A stretch of 64,000 nucleotides of DNA from Bradyrhizobium arachidis (GTDB lineage: Bacteria > Pseudomonadota > Alphaproteobacteria > Rhizobiales > Xanthobacteraceae), in contig NZ_CP077970.1 in the NCBI RefSeq assembly GCF_024758505.1, positions 1,674,001 to 1,738,000 of the forward strand, written 5' to 3'. Below are positions 46,441-55,576 of this stretch, piece after piece. The notes beneath the pieces are model-generated. The model was not told the origin of the DNA. It searched no databases and saw nothing but the letters and a program-made list of their open reading frames with translations. Position 1 is the stretch's first letter. Every line of letters starts with the position of its first letter. The position numbers and the translations under genes are program-made.

Positions 46441-46683
46441 ATGCGTATGGCTGTGCATGGGCGCAGAATGCGAGATGCGAAAGTGTTTCGGCGGCTGGAG
46501 CAGAGTTACCTGCTACAGGCTGAGCATTCGACAGGAGAGCTCGAACGAGACGGCTTACTCAATCTCGCGCGAAGTTTCGGATATGCGGCCGAGCAAATCG
46601 AAAGACGTGCGCTGCTGCGCGAGACATTGGTGATCTGCGCTCTTGCCGCGCTCGTACTATTTGGCGTCTTGTACATTCCTTAG
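46441..46683 (+). CDS. Small tail-anchored hypothetical protein
   Basis: An 80-aa protein with helical charged sequence (FRRLEQSYLLQAEHSTGELE) and a C-terminal transmembrane helix (TLVICALAALVLFGVLYIP). The start is uncertain between 46417, 46441 and 46468; 46441 has GGGG 3-6 bases upstream. Tail-anchored small proteins of this kind recur in Bradyrhizobium accessory regions. Function unknown. Confidence 0.5.
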   Translation: MRMAVHGRRMRDAKVFRRLEQSYLLQAEHSTGELERDGLLNLARSFGYAAEQIERRALLRETLVICALAALVLFGVLYIP

Positions 46684-47209
46684 TTGCTCCGCCACTGCCA
46701 GGCGGTGCCTTAAGCCGACCGGGAAGATCGACCACCAACATCATCACTTGATGCGGGAAGTTCGAGCGAGGCGATTGTACGTAAACCCTGATCCGCCAAA
46801 TTGAGCGAATTGCTCGACCTGGGCAACGACCAGCGATACGATTGGCCGGCCGACATGTCCGTATCGTCCGTATCAACGACTACGAAATCACCGCATCCGT
46901 GGAGCCCGATACCCAGGGATCCACGGTCACCGCGTTGGCAAGATCTTCCCGGTAATGTCGAGATGGGAAACTGGAACGGTCGTCCATCGGCAGACCGAAC
47001 GCGCACCCGCCGCGCAATCGGTCCGTATGTCGACGCGACCTGGAAGGTCTTATTCGATGATCGCGCGATCATTGGATGTTTTTGTGCGTCCACCGTTAAC
47101 TTTGGAGAGGCAGCTTTCTTTTTTCTCTTCACCGTTGACAAATTTCTCTCGCCTTCCCAAGGAAGCGACGACTCTGGGTATGTGGGTCAGTCGACGGATC
47201 GGACTTAAG
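46684..47209. other. Intergenic upstream of panB
   Basis: The panB frame stays open to 46955, but the additional sequence has no family similarity. No other gene is supported. Confidence 0.35.
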
Positions 47210-48082
47210 ATGAGCCATATTTCGGACCCGCCTGTTCAACGCGTCACTATCCCAGTGCTGCAGCGGTGGAAGGGGGAGGGGCGGCGTGTCGTAATGACCA
47301 CCGCTTACGATGCCGTGACCGCACACATTGCCGCCCCCATCGTAGACATCATCCTTGTCGGGGATAGCGTTGGCAATGTCTGCCTCGGTTTCGGTAACAC
47401 GCTGCCGGTCAGCATGGCGATGATGAACCATCACCTCGAAGCCGTAGCGCGCACAAAGCCTCATGCCTTGCTTGTAGCCGACATGCCCTTTCTAAGCTTC
47501 CACCTCAGTCCCGAGGAGACGATCCGCAACGCCGGAGGCTTCCTGCAGCGAGGGGCCGACGCCGTGAAGCTCGAGGGCGGGGCCAAGCGCGCCGAAATCG
47601 TTCGCGCCTTGGTCGATTGTGAGATTCCCGTCATGGGCCATCTCGGCCTGACGCCGCAGAGCGTCAATGTGATGGGTGGTTTCAAGGTGCAGGGCCGGAA
47701 CTCCGATAATGCTTTGCGTCTGCTCGACGATGCCCACCGTCTGCAGGAGGCCGGATGCTTCGCTCTCGTCCTGGAGGGTATCCCGGCCGAGCTCGCCGCC
47801 CGAGCGACTGAGTCCCTGACAATACCGACGATTGGAATCGGGGCGGGCCCCAGCTGTTCCGGCCAGGTGCTTGTGTTCCACGATGTGCTTGGCTTAACTG
47901 AAAGTCGTCGGCCAAAATTCGTTCGCACCTATGTCGAGGGTTTTCGGCTATTGCAGGAGGCGCTGTCACGCTGGGCCGCAGATGTCCGTACTGGTGCATT
48001 CCCGACGCCACAAGAATCCTATCGACTTCCCGAAGGGTTGAGCGATGCGATCGCAAACTGGGCGCCTTCCAATCCAACCTGA
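47210..48082 (+). CDS. panB: 3-methyl-2-oxobutanoate hydroxymethyltransferase
   Basis: A 290-aa enzyme that makes ketopantoate from alpha-ketoisovalerate and methylenetetrahydrofolate. Motifs are VVMTTAYDAVTA, IILVGDSVGNVCLG, LLVADMPFLSF, DAVKLEGG, PVMGHLGLTPQSVNVMGGF and IPTIGIGAGPSCSGQVLVFHD. The first has TAYDA where most PanB have TAYD-x-xxA. The ATG at 47210 gives the normal N-terminus. It is followed by panC after 14 bases. As a symbiosis-island copy it may supplement the core genes or replace them. Confidence 0.95.
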   Translation: MSHISDPPVQRVTIPVLQRWKGEGRRVVMTTAYDAVTAHIAAPIVDIILVGDSVGNVCLGFGNTLPVSMAMMNHHLEAVARTKPHALLVADMPFLSFHLSPEETIRNAGGFLQRGADAVKLEGGAKRAEIVRALVDCEIPVMGHLGLTPQSVNVMGGFKVQGRNSDNALRLLDDAHRLQEAGCFALVLEGIPAELAARATESLTIPTIGIGAGPSCSGQVLVFHDVLGLTESRRPKFVRTYVEGFRLLQEALSRWAADVRTGAFPTPQESYRLPEGLSDAIANWAPSNPT

Positions 48083-48096
48083 TGTAAAGCTCAAAC

Positions 48097-48963
48097 ATGC
48101 AAACAATTACGACGGTCGCTGAGCTTCGTAGCGCTCTTGCAAAAGCTCGTGACAAACGCGTTGGCTTCGTACCGACAATGGGCTACCTGCACGACGGTCA
48201 CATGGCATTGGTCGAGGCGAGTCGTGCGCGATGCGACCTCACGGTCGTAAGTATCTTCGTCAACCCCACTCAGTTCGGCCCAACTGAGGACCTCAGCACT
48301 TATCCGCGCGACTTTTTGCGCGATGAAAAGCTGTGCCGCGAGGCCGGTGTCGCGATCGTCTTCGCTCCAGATGCGCGGGAGGTCTATCCAGCTCAGTTTG
48401 AGACCTTCGTCGAACCCGGCGAACTCGCAAAGTCATTGTGCGGGGCGTTCAGGCCTGGACACTTTCGCGGGGTCGCAACCGTCGTCTGCAAGCTGTTCAA
48501 CATGGTGCAGCCGGATATCGCGTTTTTCGGACAGAAGGATTTCCAGCAATGTGCGGTCGTACGCCGGATGGCGATTGATCTCAATCTTCCGATCGAGATC
48601 GTCACCGTGCCGACCGTTCGGGAGCCGGACAGGCTCGCCATGAGCAGCCGCAATCGATACCTCAGCAAAGAAGACCGGCGGCGGGCTCTTGCGATCAGTC
48701 GCGGTCTATTCGCTGCGGAGGCCGAATTTCGTGTCGGCGAGCGCCAATGCGAGAAGCTTATCGCAATCGCCAGGCGGCATTTGGATGAAGTCGACCGGCT
48801 GCAGTACATCGAGCTCGTCGATGCCGACACGCTTGAGCCGGCCTCGAGTCCCTTGCGTCATCCTGCTGCCCTGTGTGCTGCGGCCTACGTCGGCTCGACG
48901 CGGCTGATCGATAACGTAATTCTTAGGCCGGAAGTGAGCACGGAATACGCGATCAAGCTCTAG
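48097..48963 (+). CDS. panC: Pantothenate synthetase
   Basis: A 288-aa ligase that joins pantoate and beta-alanine with ATP. The HIGH-type motif is PTMGYLHDGHMALV and the KMSKS-type motif is MSSRNRYLS. Further family segments are VSIFVNPTQFGPTEDLSTYPR and FFGQKDFQQCAV. It is coupled to panB. With panD in the bio operon, the window encodes three of the four classical pantothenate steps; no ketopantoate reductase (panE) is seen. Confidence 0.96.
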   Translation: MQTITTVAELRSALAKARDKRVGFVPTMGYLHDGHMALVEASRARCDLTVVSIFVNPTQFGPTEDLSTYPRDFLRDEKLCREAGVAIVFAPDAREVYPAQFETFVEPGELAKSLCGAFRPGHFRGVATVVCKLFNMVQPDIAFFGQKDFQQCAVVRRMAIDLNLPIEIVTVPTVREPDRLAMSSRNRYLSKEDRRRALAISRGLFAAEAEFRVGERQCEKLIAIARRHLDEVDRLQYIELVDADTLEPASSPLRHPAALCAAAYVGSTRLIDNVILRPEVSTEYAIKL

Positions 48964-49645
48964 CGACGACATCGAGCGCGGGGACGCTGCGTAGCAAAAA
49001 GGCATGACCCGCAACGCGCGATGCTTACTGCTGAGCACGAGCGCGACGTCACAAGCGCATAGCGAAACAACGGCCGATTGAGCGACCACCGTCCTGTCTC
49101 TCCGATTCGACCGGTCTCGTCGTGTGGTGGTTGTGCGTTGCCTGCCGCCCGCGCAACCCACCTTTTCTGAGCGGTGCGATATCGAAACTCAGATACTAAA
49201 ATTTCATGCCGTCCGTCTTCTTAAAGTAACGCAGCACGTCAGCTCGCCAAACACAAGGGTCACACCTCAGCTAGCCCGCAGTGGCCAGATCGAGACGGGA
49301 ACGGATTGCCACTTTGAGAGGGCGAATCGGTGCTAACTGTCCGCAGCGCCGCCAAATGCGTGTCATCGGATCAGTCCAGTTAAATTCGTCAGACATTGGC
49401 GGCGGAGCGCAGGATTTAGGCTTCAGACGGCCATTGATCGCACTAATCAAGATCAAATTACGCTTATTGTGAGCAGCCTTGGCGACGCCCTCCAAGGGGC
49501 GGTGGCTTCGTCAAAATCGGTGCACATCAAGCGATTGCCCGGAGTCTGTGCAAGCCGGACGGCTGGACGCCGGCGGAAGTCGCAAGCCGCGTGCGCGTCG
49601 TGCTGCGCCGAAGGAAAAGCCAGGTAACGCCGACAGGAGGCGAGA
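48964..49645. other. 680-base region without a supported gene
   Basis: Short frames only. A minus-strand stretch near 49270-49400 reads FNWTDPMTRIWRRCGQLAPIRPL in parts and looks protein-like, but has no start signal and no family. It is probably eroded sequence. Confidence 0.35.
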
Positions 49646-49831
49646 ATGCAAAACAGCTTCCATAATTCGGAGCATGGTTCAGCACGGTGCTGTGCGATCT
49701 GCGGTGGAAGGTTCGGTATGATCCGCTATTATTGCTGGCGAACGGCTCTTTGTTCCAAGAAATGCATCGACCGGTTCAAGGCGCGGCGGGAGGCCGATCA
49801 AAAATGGCTTCGCTGGTTGCGAGCGGCCTAA
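49646..49831 (+). CDS. Small Cys-rich (zinc-finger-like) protein
   Basis: A 61-aa protein with GGAGG 6 bases before the ATG. The CxxC pairs in RCCAICGGRFGM and ALCSKKCIDRFKARR (CxxxC) suggest a small treble-clef zinc site, as in FYVE-like or 'MYM-type' finger domains. The C-terminus is basic and tryptophan-containing. Similar short proteins are common in Bradyrhizobium symbiosis islands. Function unknown. Confidence 0.65.
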   Translation: MQNSFHNSEHGSARCCAICGGRFGMIRYYCWRTALCSKKCIDRFKARREADQKWLRWLRAA

Positions 49832-50049
49832 TTTCCGCCGGGTACAAGCAAGATTGCATTGCATTCTTCGTTTTGGATGACTCTTGAGTAACCAACCGGG
49901 CCATAGGCGGTTGTGACTGCGAGTCCAGAAATATTCGTCGCACGGCGCTTTCGCATGTGATCTGCAGTCGCTCGAGATTGGCGCCCTTTCGAAACGCGAA
50001 GCCCGGGCAAAATCTCAGGCCGAACGGAGCACCCTAACGGGCCTATGCT

Positions 50050-50391
50050 ATGAAATTTATCCTGGTGAATCACTGGACCCCGCACGGCGAGCGAACTTGC
50101 ACGACCTGTTCTCGGTCGTTGGGTTCTGGCTACCTGCGAGATGTAGCAACGCGCAGAGAATATTGCGGCTACGATTGCTACCGATGCCGTCACTTAGTAG
50201 ACCTCGCCTTCCCCTACCGCAATCCGCGTACCTTCCTTGGGCGCGATACGCAAGATCTCGTTCCTGTTGGACTCGTGGCCTTGCTGACTGCCGCTTCTTG
50301 CTGGCTCGAAGTCGGGGTCGCCACAATGTCGTGGATCAATAGAGCGACGCGTCCCGGCGAGCCCTCTAGGTCTGAAAGACCTCCGGCTTAA
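50050..50391 (+). CDS. Small Cys-rich protein with possible membrane tail
   Basis: A 113-aa protein. CTTCSRSLGSGYLRDVATRREYCGYDCY carries a CxxC and a CxxxC pair like the preceding zinc-finger-like gene, and the two may be related. The middle has a hydrophobic segment (LVPVGLVALLTAASCW). The stop codon lies inside a strong hairpin (50369-50413). Function unknown. Confidence 0.6.
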   Translation: MKFILVNHWTPHGERTCTTCSRSLGSGYLRDVATRREYCGYDCYRCRHLVDLAFPYRNPRTFLGRDTQDLVPVGLVALLTAASCWLEVGVATMSWINRATRPGEPSRSERPPA

Positions 50392-50413
50392 GCTCGGAGG
50401 TTTCGTTCAGACC
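50369..50413 (+). terminator. Long interrupted hairpin over the stop codon
   Basis: GGTCTGAA / TTCAGACC and ACCTCCG / CGGAGGT pair as one stem of 15 bp with an internal bulge (AG against TTCG) and loop GCTTAAGCT. The stop codon TAA of the upstream small gene sits in the loop. No T tract follows. It could stabilise the mRNA or end transcription. Confidence 0.55.
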
Positions 50414-50459
50414 GCGCGTATGGCGAAAGAAATGGCAATGTTGCGTCGCAGACACCCGA

Positions 50460-51081
50460 AGCGTCGCAGATAATCGGCTATGCCGATCACTTCCGCCACA
50501 AATACTGGCACTTCATTTGACGAGCCGTTCTCGACGGATGGCACCCCACTGCAGCAGCCGCAATCGCCCAACGGCAGACTCAAGTCGCTGTCTTCAAGAA
50601 GACGCTTGCGGACAAGACGGTATCGGACGACGTACGCTCATACGATCTTTCCTGGCTGCTGCATCTCATCGGTGACCTGCACCAACCGCTGCGCGCGACC
50701 TCCCGCTTCACGCACGCCGAGCTGAATGGCGACGCCGGCGGGAACGACGTGAAGATCAGGTGCACCAAATGTGGAAGCGCCAGAGAGCTCCATGCCTTCT
50801 GGGATGGGTTGTTAGGACCGACCAGCGCGCCACCACAGGATGCCATCGACGCCGCGGCGGATCTTCGTGCGGCCGATGCCGGATCGACGGACGAGAACGA
50901 CTGGATTCAGGAGAGCTTCCAGATCGCCAAGACGTCAGTGTACGCGCCTCCGATCCGCGGCGGCGACGGCCCGTACAAACTCACCCAGGCTTATCAATCG
51001 AGGGAGCACAGGATCGCCAACCAGCGGATTGCGCTCGCCGGCGCCAGGATCGCGGCGATCCTGAACGATGCATTCAAGTGA
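50460..51081 (+). pseudogene. S1/P1-type nuclease relic
   Basis: The last frame (50749-51081) and sequence before it in shifting frames match S1/P1 nucleases: YADHFRHKYWHFI, then DEPFSTDGTPL one frame over, then KKTLADKTVSDDVRSYDLSW and LHLIGDLHQPLRA, a zinc-binding HxxGDxHQPL motif. The end is NDVKIRCTKCGSARELHAFWDGLLG, with the family HxxWD. The N-terminal tryptophan that starts these enzymes is missing, and at least two frameshifts interrupt the frame. It is therefore a dead remnant. Confidence 0.7.
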
Positions 51082-51547
51082 GCGTCTATCTGGGGTGCTC
51101 ATCATAAGTTGTTGCGTACCATGGCCCGGCATGAACATTGCTAAATGCTATTCGTGTTCACGGCTCCTTGCCGGATCATTTTGAGTAACAACGAGCATGC
51201 CGGGAGGCACGTTTTTCCATTGAGGCGTATGCCAGCGTCTTCGAAAGGAAAGTCACGGATGACACAGTGACGCGGCTCTTGTCATTTTGGCGGCCGCTCT
51301 GGCATTGGTCGCTCGCGTCGGGCGGGGACGCCGCTTCTGGAGGCGGCGGCCCCTTGCCGCGAAGGCCCCGGTTACGCGAAACATCGACACCTGCGCGACC
51401 GCTACCAGAATGGGCGCGGTTAATGCATGGCGACAAGGAGCTTTGCTCGTTAGTCTTACCAATCAAGGTTTTCGCTGTGCAATGCTCCGCGCTGCTGTCG
51501 TGATCTGCTAGATCGACCTCTGCGAGCATTGTTTGTTTGGGTGATAG
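51082..51547. other. Intergenic
   Basis: About 465 bases with only overlapping short frames; no supported gene. Confidence 0.35.
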
Positions 51548-51751
51548 ATGTCGCATTCAGTCGAGTTGATCGTCAACGGCTATATTAGACTGAACGATCG
51601 TGCCGCGCTGGAGAAGCTTCTTGCGCATCGGCAGGAGCTGCTGAGGCAACTGAGGAGCGTCACCGGCATCGATCCAAGACAAACGGTCGCGCAAGTCAGC
51701 CAAGAAATCGCAATCATCGAAGCTGGACTTGCGACGATCGCGCCAGAGTGA
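51548..51751 (+). CDS. Small coiled-coil protein
   Basis: A 67-aa helical protein. The segment LEKLLAHRQELLRQLRSVTG and the end SQEIAIIEAGLATI form a helical hairpin. It resembles the minus-strand 53-aa protein at 52218-52379 (LLARKQKLIEQL, then QLEQINTALDLL), so the two appear to be paralogues. Upstream is GGGTGATAG before the ATG. Function unknown. Confidence 0.6.
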   Translation: MSHSVELIVNGYIRLNDRAALEKLLAHRQELLRQLRSVTGIDPRQTVAQVSQEIAIIEAGLATIAPE

Positions 51752-52217
51752 GGAAGGCTGACCGTTCAGTGGAGCCGAGCAGCTTGGTGTTGCTGCGTCG
51801 GGTCCGTGGCCTCCACGCTGAGGCGGGCTAACTCAGCAGCGACTAGCGCGAGCAAAGTGATCCAGAGACAGGCGCAGAAAACGGCGGACAGCAGCTTACG
51901 CGCAGAAGGACGCTTTTCGACCAAACGAAGCGTCACGCCGAGTATATTGGCGCCACGGCTTCGCCTTGGGTGGACCCGGACGGGGCAATGTCCGGTGCGC
52001 CGAGCCTAGACGCCGCGCAGCGTCACCGCAATCAAACCCTTGCATTAGGCTTAATGTCGCCGCTGCAGGTTAATTCTGGAACCCTATTTTGCGTCGACAT
52101 TGGCCGAAGTTTAAGCGAGGCGCGACGTTGAGGCTTGGCAACAGGATCCAGAGCGAATCTTTGCTGCAAAACCAGCAGCTCTACATTCAGATCGCGCTGG
52201 GCTTTGGTCTCGTGTTC
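51752..52217. other. Intergenic
   Basis: About 465 bases with no supported gene. A frame at 51806-52009 has no ribosome site or features. Confidence 0.35.
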
Positions 52218-52379
52218 TCAACTGAGCGCCTGCTTGGGTCGATCAAGAAGGTCAAGCGCAGTGTTTATCTGCTCAAGCTGACGCTCGATGTCCCCGCGCT
52301 GCTCAACGTCTTGGGTCAAATCAAGTTGCTCAATGAGCTTCTGCTTTCGGGCGAGCAGATTTTGAATGACTGTCGACAT
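52218..52379 (-). CDS. Short coiled-coil protein
   Basis: A 53-aa protein read by hand from ATG 52377-52379 to TGA 52218-52220. GGAG lies 6 bases before the start (ACGGAGATCAG). It reads MSTVIQNLLARKQKLIEQLD, then DVEQRGDIERQLEQINTALDLL, a two-helix charged hairpin. The opposite-strand frame 52089-52481 lacks these qualities and is rejected. It resembles the small plus-strand gene at 51548. Function unknown. Confidence 0.65.
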   Translation of the reverse strand: MSTVIQNLLARKQKLIEQLDLTQDVEQRGDIERQLEQINTALDLLDRPKQALS

Positions 52380-52609
52380 CTGATCTCCGTTACAGTTCTC
52401 AGGCCGATCGCGGGATGCTGCTTGTTATTCACCCTGATCCAGCGCTCTGCCGGCCGCCACAGAGCGGGTCGCGATGCTTAGGTGTCACTTCGATGGGCCT
52501 CAATGCACTCGGAAGCGCGGCCGCTGCCAAACGCAACAGCCGCGCCGCAGGGTAGACCGTAGACAAGATCGACCCGACGCCTCGCGATCCCGTTTGTAGA
52601 AGAACGACA

Positions 52610-53650
52610 CTATCTGCTCAAAGAAGGTGGCGGCGTCTCCTTTGTGCGCGTTGGCAGTATCGGATACTCGATCTTGGGTAGGCACCCGCTCAGTGAATTA
52701 AGAAACGCAACAATATCATTGTTCTCCGTTTCGCTGAGCTTGGCGCCGAGCTGGACTTCGCTCATGATTCCCACGGCTTCCTTGAGAGTCCAAACCTGGC
52801 CCGAATGGAAGTAGGGAGCCCGCAAGGCAACATTGCGCAAGGGGGCGACGCGGAATACGTATTGGTCGCTGGGGGCCGTGGTGACCGCGAACCGTCCCTT
52901 GTCGGCCGCAGGAAGCAATTTGATATCAGGCTTTTTGATTACACCAAACGGGAAAAAATCCTGTCCCCCAATATTGATTGCGTTATGGCAGGAGGCGCAT
53001 CCTTTGTCCATGAACAGCCGCAATCCCGCCTTTTGCTGATCGTTCAGAGCGTTGGCATCGCCATTCAAGTACTGGTCGAACGGAGCCGCCGGCGTCGTGA
53101 GAGTCGCTTCAAACGCCTCGAGTGCTTTCGCGAAATTGTCGAAGGTGACCGGCGGTGTATCACGCGGGAACGCTTGCTTGAACTTAGCGACATAATCTGC
53201 CATCGAATTCAACGTGCTCGTCACGTGATCCGGAGTCGCATTCATTTCGACGCTCGCCTGAACGGGTCCCTTGGCTTGTGCCTTGAGATCCGGCGCGCGT
53301 CCGTCCCAGAACTGCGCGACATTGAACACTGCATTGTAGACGGTTGGCGCCCGACGCGCCCCCTTTTGCCAGCCGTGACCAACGGATGTCGGACCAGCGT
53401 CGACGCCGCCGGTGCCGAGATTATGGCACGTATTGCAGCTAATGATCCCGCTCGCCGAGAGCCGAGGGTCGAAAAACAGCATCTTGCCGAGCTCGGCTTT
53501 CTCAGTCGTGACAGGATTGTCTTTTACCGCGGGGATAGCAGATGGGATCGGTTTGAAAAGTTGTTTGGCTGCCATCATCAAATCGTCGTTCGCAATAGCA
53601 TGGGATGAGACGAGCACTAGAACGGTAGCAATAGACACCTTGCGCATCAT
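52610..53650 (-). CDS. Di-haem cytochrome c peroxidase family protein
   Basis: A 346-aa exported protein with signal peptide (SIATVLVLVSSHAIA) and two haem-binding CxxCH motifs (ISCNTCHNLG and CASCHNAI). The surrounding FDPRLSASGIISC, RRAPTVYNAVF and FRVAPLRNVALRAPYFHSGQ are typical of bacterial di-haem peroxidases (CcpA/MauG family). These reduce hydrogen peroxide in the periplasm with electrons from cytochrome c. Upstream is a perfect TGT-N10-ACA site and a GG-N10-GC promoter, suggesting expression by NifA/RpoN in nitrogen-fixing bacteroids. It stands alone. Confidence 0.92.
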   Translation of the reverse strand: MMRKVSIATVLVLVSSHAIANDDLMMAAKQLFKPIPSAIPAVKDNPVTTEKAELGKMLFFDPRLSASGIISCNTCHNLGTGGVDAGPTSVGHGWQKGARRAPTVYNAVFNVAQFWDGRAPDLKAQAKGPVQASVEMNATPDHVTSTLNSMADYVAKFKQAFPRDTPPVTFDNFAKALEAFEATLTTPAAPFDQYLNGDANALNDQQKAGLRLFMDKGCASCHNAINIGGQDFFPFGVIKKPDIKLLPAADKGRFAVTTAPSDQYVFRVAPLRNVALRAPYFHSGQVWTLKEAVGIMSEVQLGAKLSETENNDIVAFLNSLSGCLPKIEYPILPTRTKETPPPSLSR

Positions 53651-53731
53651 GTGAGACTTCCGGATCTTTCGACGCCGCTACCGAACAACATTTTCTTCAG
53701 GGCGGCACTCACTACCTGATGCCTGCAACCA

Positions 53732-53747
53732 TGCAGAAACTGAGCCA
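53732..53747 (-). promoter_or_regulatory. Sigma54-type -24/-12 promoter
   Basis: On the minus strand TGGCTCAGTTTCTGCA has the invariant GG-N10-GC and the TGGC and TGCA flanks of the TGGCACG-N4-TTGCA consensus. It lies about 80 bases upstream of the peroxidase start codon. The middle positions are less conserved. Confidence 0.6.
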
Positions 53748-53776
53748 ATTCTCGCGCTGCAAGTTTTCCTGCTCGA

Positions 53777-53792
53777 TGTCGGCTTCGCGACA
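53777..53792 (-). promoter_or_regulatory. NifA upstream activator sequence
   Basis: TGTCGCGAAGCCGACA on the minus strand is an exact TGT-N10-ACA. It lies about 30 bases upstream of the -24/-12 element, closer than the usual distance of roughly 100 bases. Confidence 0.55.
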
Positions 53793-54530
53793 CGTTGGCA
53801 GTAGCACGACACAAGTACGTCGGCCTCGCACGAAGCATGTCGTTTTGCCGCTCTTCGAGAGGGCAAAAAGCGTCTGTCTAACGGCATGTCAATTGCAGGG
53901 ACACTGCGACATCACAGGCACCTGTCCCGCGAGGTCAGATGACACTTGCTCAATCGGATTCAAATCGATGCTCCAGACGCTACACCATGAATGCGATCCC
54001 GCCGATTGAAGCTGCGCCGCATCCGCCGCGCCGCGCCGCGCCAGCCGCGCTCCCAAGTGGCTTCGGTCTCTATCGCGTCTGGAAGGCAGGGCCTATGCCT
54101 GTCACGCCGAGATGAGGCGTCGCCGAGCTCGATAATGGCTTCGCGGCGCTCGAATAAACTTAGCTAACTGTCGGCCTGGATGGATTGGTGGCGCGCGTCT
54201 CGAGCGGCCTGCACCACGACATTTTAGGTGACTTGGCACATCCCAAGGCACGCCTTGCCCGCAAGCTGAAGGGTTACGGGGTGCATAAAAAGGTTTCTCA
54301 TGTCTAAAGCGAAGCTACTTGAAATAATCAACTCGCCACCGCCGTACGGCTCAGTTGGCCAGCATACGCGGAATAGCCTTGGGTATTGGAGAGAGCGAGG
54401 TGTAAGCGAGCGCTGCCGGGCAGCGGGCTGTTCAGTGGCCACCTACGGGGTCGGGCTGCCTGACGGCAGTCACCTGGTTCGGTGTCACGGCCCTTCTTCG
54501 AATGACAATCCGACAATTGCGAGGAGAACC
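53793..54530. other. Intergenic, divergent promoters
   Basis: About 740 bases with no supported gene. The AA10-like frame is open to 54300, but the strong ribosome site is at 54520-54530. A GC-rich tract with repeated CCGCG lies near 54010-54040. Confidence 0.4.
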
Positions 54531-55235
54531 ATGAGGCATCTATTTCGACTTTGGTCCAGTGCGCTCTTCGGCGGCGCGGCATCGCTGTTCGTCGTTGCGA
54601 GCGCGTTCGCGCAAGGTCGCCTCACCGAGCCAGCCTCACGCGTCGTTCTATGTGCCGAACACCGGAACAAGGATTGTCCAATTGATTTGCAAAGGGCAAG
54701 CTCGATGGAGAGCGGCAAGTTCTTCCCGGCTAAGAAGGGAGGGCTTTTAGACTCGACCGCGCCGACCGATGTGCAGAATGCGGCGCCACCAGAGGACGGT
54801 CACATCGCCGGCAGCAGCGTGCGCGGTGATGTGCCCTTGCTCAATGAGCAGACGCCGACGCGCTGGGAGAAGATTGCGCTGCGCTCCGGCGCGAAGCAGA
54901 AGTTCAAGTGGGAATACGGCGCGATTCACCTGACGAGGCGTTGGAACTACTTCATCACACGGTTGGGCTGGAATCCGTCCTCGCCGCTCACGCGCTCGCA
55001 GTTCGAAGTGAAGCCATTCTGCACGGTTCTGAATCCCGGCCAGCCCTTTTGGGATCCGAATGCCAACCTTATTCCCCAGGAGCCCACCGAGCACATGTGC
55101 GACCTGCCAAAGCGCACGGGCTATCACGTTATTTTGGCGGTGTGGGAAGTCGCCAGTAGCCCGATGGCGTTCTATCAGATCGTCGACGCGACGTTCGAGG
55201 AACGAAAGGCGTCGAGCGCCAGTGGCTCCGACTGA
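54531..55235 (+). CDS. AA10-type chitin-binding / lytic polysaccharide monooxygenase-like protein lacking the N-terminal His
   Basis: A 234-aa secreted protein with AGGAGAACC directly before the ATG. The signal peptide ends SAFA (residue 27) and the mature chain would begin QGRLTEPASRVVLC. In AA10 enzymes this position is always His (HG.-.-PASR), the first ligand of the copper histidine brace. Here the codon is CAA (Gln28). The second His is present in GAIHLTRRWNYFIT (His133), as is the end AVWEVASSPMAFYQIVDATF. Six or so cysteines fit disulfides. Loss of the first His should abolish oxidative activity, leaving binding only (inference). Confidence 0.8.
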   Translation: MRHLFRLWSSALFGGAASLFVVASAFAQGRLTEPASRVVLCAEHRNKDCPIDLQRASSMESGKFFPAKKGGLLDSTAPTDVQNAAPPEDGHIAGSSVRGDVPLLNEQTPTRWEKIALRSGAKQKFKWEYGAIHLTRRWNYFITRLGWNPSSPLTRSQFEVKPFCTVLNPGQPFWDPNANLIPQEPTEHMCDLPKRTGYHVILAVWEVASSPMAFYQIVDATFEERKASSASGSD

Positions 55236-55576
55236 CGGGGCGGAGTGTCGCCGCCGAAATGAAGCGGGCACTTGGCTGATCGAGCGCTGATCCACCACAA
55301 ACAGGTGCGCGACTGCGGGTCACCTTTCGGTGGGCGATGAAGGTCATGTAACGTGCGCCTCAGTTCAAAGTAGGGCTCTTAAGACTCGGTGCGGCATCTA
55401 AGGCCTTATTCACGATCTTTGGGAAGGATTGTTTGTAGACTAAAAATTGCAGGGCGCTCCGAAATCAAGAGATGTGTACCGATCAGTTCTATTTACTTCC
55501 CTGGCAGCGCCGGGTACATCTTTGCATGGGCAGCGTAATTTCTGTTCCAGGCGGCCCTCCGAACGAAATAAGGTGT
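55236..55576. other. Intergenic
   Basis: About 340 bases. The TetR frame is open upstream to 55472, but the extra residues lack family similarity. Confidence 0.35.
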
